Below, piece after piece: positions 24,534-31,789 of a stretch of 46,069 bases of DNA. Below the pieces are notes generated by a model that made no database searches, was not told where the DNA came from, and was given only the letters and a program-made list of their open reading frames with translations. The stretch comes from Candidatus Barnesiella excrementigallinarum (lineage in GTDB: Bacteria > Bacteroidota > Bacteroidia > Bacteroidales > Barnesiellaceae). Location: the NCBI GenBank assembly GCA_019114445.1, contig DXFL01000001.1, positions 1 through 46,069 of the forward strand, in the 5' to 3' direction. How positions within the stretch are numbered: position 1 is the first letter of the stretch; every line of letters starts with the position of its first letter. Both the position numbers and the translations under genes were made by a program.

Positions 24534-26936
24534 CTAATATTTTTTACTGCGAAATATCCGTTTATACCACGGCTTAGCCTCCTCAACATTGGCATAACCG
24601 TATCCATAACCATATTTTTTTCCACCATACTGACGGTACGAATAAGAACGGGAATCCATATTCACATCGTTCAAAATAAGATAAGTAGGAATTTCGATAC
24701 GCTTACTCTCAATCCAACTATTCAACATCTCGACAGACTGCTTGTTCGTATAATTGGCTCGAACCACATAAATAAACACATCGGCTACACGGGTCAGCAA
24801 GAACGAGTCGGATACCAATCCCAACGGCGCTGTATCGAGTACTACATAATCGTAATGCGAACGGCCATATTCAATAAGCTGGCTCATACGGGGATTCATC
24901 AACAGTTCATTAGGATTCGGGGGTACAGGCCCGGCCGGTAAAACATCTAAATTCGCATCTATCCCCGACGGCTGAATAAGCGTTGAGAGATCGGCATTTG
25001 CTCCCGACAAATATGTAGTCACACCTTGCTTGTTCGAAATTTTGAAATATCGCGACAATCGTGGACGACGTATATCCACACCAATCAAAAGTACCCGTTT
25101 CCCCGTCAAGGCAAAACTCAAAGCCATATTCGAAGCTATAAAGGTTTTCCCCTCATGCATAACCGATGAGGTAACGGCTATAACTTTTTTCTCGGAATCG
25201 GTTAGAACAAATTGCAAATTGTTACGCAACAATCGGAACAATTCGGCAATAGGCTTCACACTCTTTTTGTCGACTACAAAGAAATTGTCGTCGGGTTTTT
25301 TAGCGATTTCAGCCAAAAGGGGTACCGAAGTCAACCGTTCCAATGTTTTCTTATCCGTCAAGATGGGGAAGAATCGCATCTTCAAATAGATAAAGATCAC
25401 AGGTATCATTACACCCAATAAAACGGCTGCACACAAAAGCAACATTTTCTTCGGCGAAACAGGAGTTCCCGTAGAGTCGGGATCGTCGATAATACGAGCT
25501 ACCGGCACAATCATACTTTTGGCCAAAGAGTTTTCTTCCCGTTTTTCCAACAAGAAGATATACAGGTTTTCCTTTATCCTTTGTTGACGAACGATGTCCG
25601 AGAGTTCCCGCTCATACAGCGGTACATTTTTAATTTTGTTCTCGATACGACTATCTTGCCGTAAAATGTCCCGTTTTTGAATTTCAACACCCTTGCGAAT
25701 GCTCTCAACCCCTTTCAGCACCAAAAGGCGTTGTGTCTTTACTTCGCGGGTCAATTCAACGACAATGGGGTTCGAATCCGACGAAGAGAGTAACAGGCGT
25801 TCCCGTTGTTGCAAACTTTTATTATACTCACTTATGAGTTTGGCCAACTCTTCATCGTTGATACCCAATACGGGAATAGGCATATATTCGTTTTGGGGAA
25901 CCGACAAAAATTCTTCCACATAATTGAGCAAGCTCTTTTGCAATTCCAATTGAGCCAATTTCTCATCGGTGGCACCGGTCTGCTCCAAATAGAGTTTTGC
26001 CTCCGACGAAATATCTATCAGGTTATTATGCCGGCGGTACTCCTCTACTTGTGCTTCGACGGCCGACAAATCGCCCGAAATGGACGACAACCGGCTATCA
26101 ATAAATTCTTGTGTTTTCTCCGTCCCCTGACTTTTTTGATTGGCGGCATCGATATTATAGAAATCGACCAGCGTACTTACAAAATCTTTTCCCATTTTAA
26201 TTACGGGAGTACGGAATGCTATATTCAAGATCGTGGCATCTTTCGAAGCAAAAGAGACGTTCAAATCGGACGACAAAGTCTTGCTCATACTCCGGGGATT
26301 CTCAATAGTGATCTTCAACGATTTTTCTATGACCGGGATCGTATCGCCCGTATATCTCAATCGCACAAGGCCGCCATTGAAAGGAATAGAATATGGGAAC
26401 GCTTTTACCTTCGTATCGCAAATTTCCACTTTTTTGTCATCTTTACGAGTAAAGGCGGTCAAACGGAACGTTTTATCTTTTTGGGGTTTTATCGTAATAT
26501 TCAATTTCGAGTCCAACGACCGGGGATTGATCGAATCGAGTATGGCCTCAATCGGAGAGTTTCCATACAAAGGTTCTTCCCTCAACCAAGTTTTCCACGA
26601 ATACGAAGTATATAAATTAAGGGCTTCAATCACATCGGTAATTTGGTTTTTCGAACGCAATACCTCTATCTCATTATCTACATTTTTATTATAGCTCGAC
26701 AAACCCAAACTTTCCAATAATATATTGCCGCTGTCGCTTCTGCTGTCTTTTATATAGACTGCCGAAGTTACCTCATATACAGGAGCTTGCTTTAAGCAAT
26801 AGAACGCTACCAAAGCCACCAATATAAATACACTGGCAACGAACCACTTCCAATACGAAAGGCATTCCAAAAGGAGGCCGGTAAAATCAAATACCTCTTC
26901 CGTTTTATCTGCTACATTCTTTTCTTTAGTTTCCAT
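24534..26936 (-). CDS. Wzc-like tyrosine autokinase for polysaccharide export
   Basis: An 800-residue inner-membrane protein controlling capsular or exopolysaccharide chain length and export. In order: Wzz-type N-terminal membrane segment (WFVASVFILVALVAFYCL), coiled-coil periplasmic part (about residues 240-480, including SQGTEKTQEFIDSRLSSI), second membrane segment (LLLCAAVLLGVMIPVIFIYL), and a bacterial tyrosine-kinase domain with Walker A SVMHEGKTFIASN, Walker A' LLIGVDIRRPRLS and Walker B YVVLDTAPLGLVSDS. The tail is Tyr-rich (YSYRQYGGKKYGYGYGYA), the normal autophosphorylation cluster. ATG 26936, 5 bases after the Wza-like stop; the TTG at 26960 is rejected. No glycosyltransferase genes are adjacent. 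Confidence 0.96.
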   Translation of the reverse strand: METKEKNVADKTEEVFDFTGLLLECLSYWKWFVASVFILVALVAFYCLKQAPVYEVTSAVYIKDSRSDSGNILLESLGLSSYNKNVDNEIEVLRSKNQITDVIEALNLYTSYSWKTWLREEPLYGNSPIEAILDSINPRSLDSKLNITIKPQKDKTFRLTAFTRKDDKKVEICDTKVKAFPYSIPFNGGLVRLRYTGDTIPVIEKSLKITIENPRSMSKTLSSDLNVSFASKDATILNIAFRTPVIKMGKDFVSTLVDFYNIDAANQKSQGTEKTQEFIDSRLSSISGDLSAVEAQVEEYRRHNNLIDISSEAKLYLEQTGATDEKLAQLELQKSLLNYVEEFLSVPQNEYMPIPVLGINDEELAKLISEYNKSLQQRERLLLSSSDSNPIVVELTREVKTQRLLVLKGVESIRKGVEIQKRDILRQDSRIENKIKNVPLYERELSDIVRQQRIKENLYIFLLEKREENSLAKSMIVPVARIIDDPDSTGTPVSPKKMLLLCAAVLLGVMIPVIFIYLKMRFFPILTDKKTLERLTSVPLLAEIAKKPDDNFFVVDKKSVKPIAELFRLLRNNLQFVLTDSEKKVIAVTSSVMHEGKTFIASNMALSFALTGKRVLLIGVDIRRPRLSRYFKISNKQGVTTYLSGANADLSTLIQPSGIDANLDVLPAGPVPPNPNELLMNPRMSQLIEYGRSHYDYVVLDTAPLGLVSDSFLLTRVADVFIYVVRANYTNKQSVEMLNSWIESKRIEIPTYLILNDVNMDSRSYSYRQYGGKKYGYGYGYANVEEAKPWYKRIFRSKKY

Positions 26937-26941
26937 AAATT

Positions 26942-27748
26942 CTATTTCGAAAGGCTCCAAGCCGTAATAATAAGGTTAGCAATAGTCAATAAAATAGAAG
27001 TCGCACTAAATACCAATGATGTGGTAGGTGGCACTACAACCGCCGAATTGGCCTTAGATTTATTAGGCTGAACATACAACACATCGTTCTGCTGCAAATA
27101 AAAATAGGGCGAAAGGAGAAGATTTTTATCATTCAGGTTTAGGCGTTGCACCTCTTTGGAGCCATCGGCATTTATTCTTATCAACAAGACGTTATCTCTT
27201 CGACCGGTAATTGCTAAATCGCCCGCACAAGCTATTGCATCCAGCACACTGGCACGTTCGTTCTCAATTACAAATGTTCCCGGTTTATTTACATCGCCCA
27301 ATACCGATACCGAAAAATTCTGAATCCATACCGATACCTGCGGTATCTCAGTCAAATATTTTGGATAAAGTGCCTCTTGAATCATACGTTCAACTTCCGA
27401 CTTATTCTTCCCGGCTACATGAAGCGTGCCAATAATAGGAAACTCTATATTTCCTTTTTGATCGACCAAATAGTATTCTACCGCTTTCGACATATTTCCG
27501 CGCACATAAGCTTCACCTTGAGTCAACCGTTTGTTAAAAGGCTGCACCACTTCTTGATTTTTGGCCATAACGGTGATATCTATTATATCCCCCGGTTTCA
27601 AAACTGGCGATGGAAGATTGTCCGACGCACTAAGTACTTCGGCAGGTATATCCTCTACACCAGACATATATGGAACATTTTTAGAAGAAGAGCACGATGT
27701 AATTCCCCCCAATATGATAATAAATAAGGCTAAATTCAAATATTTCAT
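26942..27748 (-). CDS. Wza-like polysaccharide export lipoprotein
   Basis: A 268-residue outer-membrane lipoprotein forming the export channel for a polysaccharide with the downstream Wzc-like kinase. It has a lipoprotein signal (LALFIIILGGITSCSSS, Cys in the lipobox), the polysaccharide-export domain (LKPGDIIDITVMAKNQEVV; VDQKGNIEFPIIGTLHVAGK) and a SLBB-type beta-grasp domain (VSVLGDVNKPGTFVIENERA). A hydrophobic C-terminal segment (LVFSATSILLTIANLIITAW) ends it, as in the Wza family. First gene of a two-gene operon. Confidence 0.96.
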   Translation of the reverse strand: MKYLNLALFIIILGGITSCSSSKNVPYMSGVEDIPAEVLSASDNLPSPVLKPGDIIDITVMAKNQEVVQPFNKRLTQGEAYVRGNMSKAVEYYLVDQKGNIEFPIIGTLHVAGKNKSEVERMIQEALYPKYLTEIPQVSVWIQNFSVSVLGDVNKPGTFVIENERASVLDAIACAGDLAITGRRDNVLLIRINADGSKEVQRLNLNDKNLLLSPYFYLQQNDVLYVQPNKSKANSAVVVPPTTSLVFSATSILLTIANLIITAWSLSK

Positions 27749-27795
27749 TATGATTTCTATTTTCTTTTATTCGCAGTATTGCCACAATTGCCTCG

Positions 27796-27827
27796 CAAAA
27801 ATAACACTTTTTGCAAGGGGAACAATA
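27796..27827 (-). promoter_or_regulatory. Promoter of the wza-wzc pair
   Basis: Minus strand CTTG (27824-27827), 20-base spacer, TATTTTTG (27796-27803), 48 bases before the Wza-like ATG. Confidence 0.6.
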
Positions 27828-27880
27828 TTTTTTACAAAATAAATATCTCTTTATAATATACCCGGTACAAATTTATACCT

Positions 27881-27928
27881 AAAAAAAGCCGTCCTCTCTT
27901 GGTATCAATGATCAAGAGAGAACGGCGG
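27881..27928 (-). terminator. Terminator after the DcaP-like porin gene
   Basis: Minus strand: long stem pairing CTCTCTTG with CAAGAGAG and GCCGTT with the complementary ACGGC arm, then a run of T, 20-70 bases after the porin stop. Confidence 0.8.
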
Positions 27929-27949
27929 CCAAACGACAATATATACGTC

Positions 27950-29272
27950 TTAGAAATTATATTGAATCATAGCATTGAAGCGATTAGCCTGTCCATCTTC
28001 CCGGTTGATGTTTGAACGACGGCCATACAGATATTCCAGTCCAATGCTGCAATCGGGAGTTAAATTATAAAAAGCGTTCCCCACAATGTATTGGGCATAC
28101 CGATAAGCATTTTCCGAGAGGGCTCCCGTTTTGCTGTACAACCGACTTTGGCTATACGATGCCGATATAAAAAACTTGGGCGAGAACGAATAACGCAATC
28201 CGGCCACATAGCCCAACGTCTCAGGGGCGTAAAGTCTTCCACGGCTATCGGGATCGGGAATCAAATCGAATCCTTCACCATTCAAGCCATTCAAATACTC
28301 GCCATAGCCATAACCGTAAACGCCTTGATAGAAAAGCGTCATTTTAGGTGTAATATTAGCTAATCCAGAGAGCTGAATAGCCCACCCCAACACCGATTTG
28401 TTACGCGAAGTAACAAGATCTCTGTAAGAGAGGCCGCGAAGCAAACCCGATGCCCGTATATGACTGTTCCCTTCGTTCCAAGCATATTGCACATAAAAAG
28501 GAATATCGGGCATACGTTGCCGTATGTACATACTGTTGCTTTCGTCAAGCGTATAAGTAACCGACGGAGACTCGGCTGCCAATGCCACTTGCCAATGGTT
28601 GCTCAAATCGAAAGTGTAACGCAACATCACATTCCGTACGCAAGTCATACCGTTGGGACCTTCGTAATCGATTGTAGGAGGCGCAGCGGCCGGGTCGACA
28701 AAGGTACTCCATGTTTGCCCTATCAAAAAGCCTCGGGCATTCACATAAGCTTGTTCAAGGCCAAATCCATAATTCTGTCCGGCTCGGAAATTACCCTCTA
28801 CATAGACTGTATATTTCCCCAGTACGGTATTATTGCCAACCAGTTTCAAAAACAATCGGGTAGTCGACGCATCCATCTGATACTGGTTGCGTTCGATAGG
28901 ATTGCGCGGAACCGGAATATCGTATGTAACAAAATCTCTATTGGGCAAAGCGCCATCGAAATCGTACGAAGCTGTTGCCTTTACATAACCGCCTATACCC
29001 AAAGCGGCTCTTCCTTTACGGTCCACGAACAGAAACCGAGGTGCCCGAGGATCCTGAAAATGGAGATAACGGGTATCGTAAAACATTGCCGCCAATTCTT
29101 CGTTCCCCGAAGTCTCACCCCAAAAAAACATAAACCGGTCCAATGTTTGCGGCTCACCTTGATTGGCGGGTTCATTCGCAACTGCGGCCTGTTCCCCGCT
29201 CTTCTCTGTGGCGAAAACCGACAGTGAAGGGATTAAAAGTATACAGGCGCAAGAAATAAATAATTTTTTCAT
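27950..29272 (-). CDS. DcaP-like outer-membrane porin
   Basis: A 440-residue outer-membrane barrel with a signal peptide (MKKLFISCACILLIPSLSVFA). Features shared with DcaP-like porins are the early FLFVDRKGRAALGIGGYVKAT segment, RLFLKLVG, the motif YGFGLEQAYVNARGFLIGQTWSTFVDPAA, and alternating aromatic beta strands ending in a C-terminal Phe (MIQYNF), needed for barrel assembly. A short linker rich in Ala, Gly and Glu follows the signal. The likely role is passive uptake of small, probably anionic, compounds; the substrate is not inferable. GTG 29278 is upstream, but ATG 29272 gives the better signal peptide. Confidence 0.85.
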   Translation of the reverse strand: MKKLFISCACILLIPSLSVFATEKSGEQAAVANEPANQGEPQTLDRFMFFWGETSGNEELAAMFYDTRYLHFQDPRAPRFLFVDRKGRAALGIGGYVKATASYDFDGALPNRDFVTYDIPVPRNPIERNQYQMDASTTRLFLKLVGNNTVLGKYTVYVEGNFRAGQNYGFGLEQAYVNARGFLIGQTWSTFVDPAAAPPTIDYEGPNGMTCVRNVMLRYTFDLSNHWQVALAAESPSVTYTLDESNSMYIRQRMPDIPFYVQYAWNEGNSHIRASGLLRGLSYRDLVTSRNKSVLGWAIQLSGLANITPKMTLFYQGVYGYGYGEYLNGLNGEGFDLIPDPDSRGRLYAPETLGYVAGLRYSFSPKFFISASYSQSRLYSKTGALSENAYRYAQYIVGNAFYNLTPDCSIGLEYLYGRRSNINREDGQANRFNAMIQYNF

Positions 29273-29325
29273 ACACACTTTGGATTTAAAAGTTTTACCG
29301 TTAAAACAACGAGCCTTTCAAAATG

Positions 29326-29355
29326 TTGAAGCAACCATAAAAATAAGTACCTTTG
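29326..29355 (+). promoter_or_regulatory. Promoter of the UDG-family gene
   Basis: TTG (29326-29328), 19-base spacer, TACCTTTG (29348-29355). It ends 8 bases before the ATG, implying a near-leaderless transcript. Confidence 0.55.
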
Positions 29356-29363
29356 CGACCGAT

Positions 29364-29963
29364 ATGACAACAAAAACACCTTTGCAACCCGAGGTTCACC
29401 CATTGCCTCCATTCCTGCCACCCGAAGCCCGCATATTGTTATTAGGCAGTTTCCCTCCACCTCGCAAACGCTGGTCGATGGATTTTTTCTATCCCAATTT
29501 CACGAACGATATGTGGCGAATATTCGGCCTCATCTTTTTCGACAACAAGGATCGTTTCGTAGATGTGGCGCACAAAAAATTTCGGAAAGATGACATCGAA
29601 CAATTTTTGCAAGAAAAAGCTATTGCCGTAAGCGACACGGTAGCCGTGGCCAACCGATTGAACGGGAACGCCTCGGACTTGACTCTCGAAGTGGTCGAGC
29701 CGCTCGACCTCGGCAAAATTCTGGGTCAACTGCCTCTTTGCCGCATATTGGTCACAACCGGACAAAAAGCGACCGATACGTTGCTTACGGTCGTCGGAGC
29801 CGCCGCCCCAGTTATCGGCCAATACGTCGATTTTGTTTATCAAGGGCGCAATCTCAGGCTTTACCGTATGCCCTCATCGTCGCGAGCCTACCCCAAGCCC
29901 CTGCCTCAAAAAGCCGAAATTTATCGTACGGTTTTCCAAGATCCACGCTATTGCGAATATTAA
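29364..29963 (+). CDS. Uracil-DNA glycosylase superfamily protein
   Basis: A 199-residue probable DNA repair glycosylase. The first motif is ILLLGSFPPPRKRWSMDFFY (where classical enzymes have GxxP), and the second is RMPSSSRAY near the C-terminus (in place of HPSP-like). Between them lie NDMWRIFG and ILVTTGQKATDTLL, typical of a Bacteroidales branch of the UDG/MUG fold. The exact damaged base is not known. The frame is open further upstream (to 29163), but that overlaps the divergent porin gene and the promoter, so I use ATG 29364. Confidence 0.85.
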   Translation: MTTKTPLQPEVHPLPPFLPPEARILLLGSFPPPRKRWSMDFFYPNFTNDMWRIFGLIFFDNKDRFVDVAHKKFRKDDIEQFLQEKAIAVSDTVAVANRLNGNASDLTLEVVEPLDLGKILGQLPLCRILVTTGQKATDTLLTVVGAAAPVIGQYVDFVYQGRNLRLYRMPSSSRAYPKPLPQKAEIYRTVFQDPRYCEY

Positions 29964-30011
29964 ATTTCTGTTACATTTTCACGAAAATTTAATATTGTAA
30001 CCCGAATATAT

Positions 30012-30019
30012 TACTTTTG
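30012..30019 (+). promoter_or_regulatory. DedA gene -7 box TACTTTTG
   Basis: TAnnTTTG match, 26 bases before the ATG at 30046. A -33 element is not evident. Confidence 0.45.
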
Positions 30020-30045
30020 CAAGCGCAATTATTTTTATACTTTTT

Positions 30046-30675
30046 ATGGAATCATTATCTTTTATACAATGGTGTCTCGATAATTTGAACTATTGGACCA
30101 TCACATTCCTCATGATGATTGAAAGTTCATTTATCCCTTTCCCTTCCGAAATAGTCATTATCCCGGCGGCATATAAAGCAGCCTATGGCGAATTAAATAT
30201 GTATTTGGTAGTTCTCTTCGGAACTCTCGGAGCCGACATCGGCGCTATCATCAACTATTATTTGGCACTCTGGATAGGGCGCCCGCTGGTTTACAAATTT
30301 GCCAATAGCCGCGTAGGACATATGTGCTTGCTCGACCAAAAGAAGGTCGAAACCGCCGAACGTTATTTCGACAAACACGGAAGTATTTCTACCCTGATAG
30401 GCCGATTGATTCCGGCCGTACGGCAACTCATCTCCATACCGGCAGGATTGGCTCGTATGAAATTCTCCAAATTTATCCTTTTCACCACCCTGGGAGCCAT
30501 GTTGTGGAATATTATATTGGCAGCCATCGGATACGGATTCCATGCCGCTATCCCCGAAGATGTCCTGATCGAAAAGGTTCAAATGTATAGCCACGAGATT
30601 CTCTATATCCTCATCGCCATTTGTGTATTTATCGTGGGATTCCTCATCTACAAAGGCACCAGAAAATCGAAATAA
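30046..30675 (+). CDS. DedA-family inner-membrane protein
   Basis: A 209-residue polytopic membrane protein of the DedA/SNARE-associated (VTT) superfamily, members of which act in lipid flipping and membrane homeostasis. Typical motifs are FIPFPSEIVIIPAAY, GTLGADIGAIINYYLALWIGR, and the diagnostic LIGRLIPAVRQLISIPAGLARM-like stretch at about residues 125-146. A last hydrophobic helix (ILYILIAICVFIVGFLIY) ends it. Single-gene unit closed by a strong terminator. Confidence 0.95.
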   Translation: MESLSFIQWCLDNLNYWTITFLMMIESSFIPFPSEIVIIPAAYKAAYGELNMYLVVLFGTLGADIGAIINYYLALWIGRPLVYKFANSRVGHMCLLDQKKVETAERYFDKHGSISTLIGRLIPAVRQLISIPAGLARMKFSKFILFTTLGAMLWNIILAAIGYGFHAAIPEDVLIEKVQMYSHEILYILIAICVFIVGFLIYKGTRKSK

Positions 30676-30696
30676 CACATAGATTTTCCCGATAAC

Positions 30697-30737
30697 AGCA
30701 GGGGGCGCACAAAAATTGTGCGCCCCCTGCTCTATTT
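30697..30737 (+). terminator. Terminator after the DedA gene
   Basis: A 15-bp perfect stem (30698-30712 with 30716-30730, arms GCAGGGGGCGCACAA and its complement) with a three-base loop, then T-rich DNA. One of the strongest hairpins in the window. Confidence 0.85.
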
Positions 30738-30848
30738 TATCGACAATGCTTCGGCTCGGTTATACCCAACCCTTAATTTCTCCAAAGCACAATACAAAAT
30801 ACAATCCCAGTAGTACCCCTCTGCGGATTATCTACACGGCCTACGCCG

Positions 30849-31499
30849 TTACAACTGTTTGAGTCGAGCAATGGTTTCCGTAGGATCTTCGGCATGGAAA
30901 ACAAAACTACCGGCAACCAAAGCGTCGGCTCCGGCATCGACCAACCGACGACCGGTCTCTAAATTCACACCGCCGTCTATTTCAATAACCGCGTGCGAGT
31001 TCCGCCGGGCAATCATCTCTTTCAACGCCGCTACCTTATCCAATATACGAGGGATAAACTTCTGACCGCCGAATCCGGGATTCACCGACATGAGCAGAAC
31101 CAAATCGACATCTTCGATAATATCTTCCAACAACGATACCGGAGTATGCGGATTCAGAGAAACTCCCGCTTTCATTCCGGCGGCGTGTATCTGTTGAACA
31201 ACCCGATGCAAATGGGTACAAGCCTCGTAATGTACGGTCATAATGGCACCCCCTACCCGCTTCACCTCGGCAATAAACTTTTGCGGCTCGACAATCATCA
31301 AATGCACATCGAGCGTTTTTTCGCAACGACGATTCACAAATTCCAGCACGGGGAAGCCAAACGAAATGTTCGGTACGAAAACACCGTCCATCACATCGAT
31401 ATGCAACCAGTCGGCGGCACTGGCGTTGATCATATCTATTTCGCTGTTCAAATTTCCGAAATCGGCCGACAGCAACGACGGAGAAATTATTACGCTCAT
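30849..31499 (-). CDS. rpe: Ribulose-phosphate 3-epimerase
   Basis: A 216-residue TIM-barrel enzyme interconverting ribulose-5-phosphate and xylulose-5-phosphate in the pentose phosphate pathway. Motifs in order: SPSLLSADFGNL, HIDVMDGVFVPNISFG (metal-binding His/Asp), TVHYEAC, MSVNPGFGGQKF, EIDGGVN (second catalytic Asp) and GADALVAGSFVF. ATG 31499 fits the family N-terminus; the frame upstream is promoter DNA. Single-gene unit. Confidence 0.98.
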   Translation of the reverse strand: MSVIISPSLLSADFGNLNSEIDMINASAADWLHIDVMDGVFVPNISFGFPVLEFVNRRCEKTLDVHLMIVEPQKFIAEVKRVGGAIMTVHYEACTHLHRVVQQIHAAGMKAGVSLNPHTPVSLLEDIIEDVDLVLLMSVNPGFGGQKFIPRILDKVAALKEMIARRNSHAVIEIDGGVNLETGRRLVDAGADALVAGSFVFHAEDPTETIARLKQL

Positions 31500-31528
31500 A
31501 TACTCATCGATTTTATTTTCCTTTTGTA

Positions 31529-31558
31529 CAAAGGTATAAACATCTGCCATATCTCAAA
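31529..31558 (-). promoter_or_regulatory. rpe promoter
   Basis: Minus strand TTTG (31555-31558), 18-base spacer, TACCTTTG (31529-31536), 29 bases before the rpe ATG. Confidence 0.6.
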
Positions 31559-31667
31559 AATCTTTCTGCCCATTTATAGAAAAACATTCGTCTAATTAAA
31601 TTTTAAATAAATAATATTTCGATACAAATTTTCAATATAGATAACTGCCTAATTAAAAAAAACTATC

Positions 31668-31675
31668 TATCTTTG
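31668..31675 (+). promoter_or_regulatory. -7 box TATCTTTG before the phosphodiester glycosidase gene
   Basis: Exact TAnnTTTG match. It places the expected transcription start at about 31681, immediately before the folded leader region, giving a leader of about 108 bases. Confidence 0.6.
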
Positions 31676-31682
31676 TTTTTAA

Positions 31683-31732
31683 GGGCACGACCGATTCTCG
31701 AATCGGCTATAAGCCGTTACTACCGGCTGCCC
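31683..31732 (+). ncRNA. Putative structured 5' leader (three-way junction)
   Basis: Outer stem GGGCA (31683-31687) with TGCCC (31728-31732) encloses two hairpins: CCGATT / AATCGG (31691-31706) and AGCCG / CGGCT (31712-31728, sharing its last base with the outer stem). It starts within a few bases of the predicted transcription start. I could not match it to any riboswitch class I know. It may be a regulatory leader or a stability element. Confidence 0.4.
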
Positions 31733-31789
31733 CGAAGATACGGAAAAGAAATACAACCTGTAAAATCTTACTAATAACATACAAAGCAC

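Noticed and set aside
30836..30849. Small hairpin ACGGC/GCCGT at the rpe stop as a terminator
   Set aside because: It is only 5 bp, overlaps the stop codon and lacks a T-run on the minus strand.
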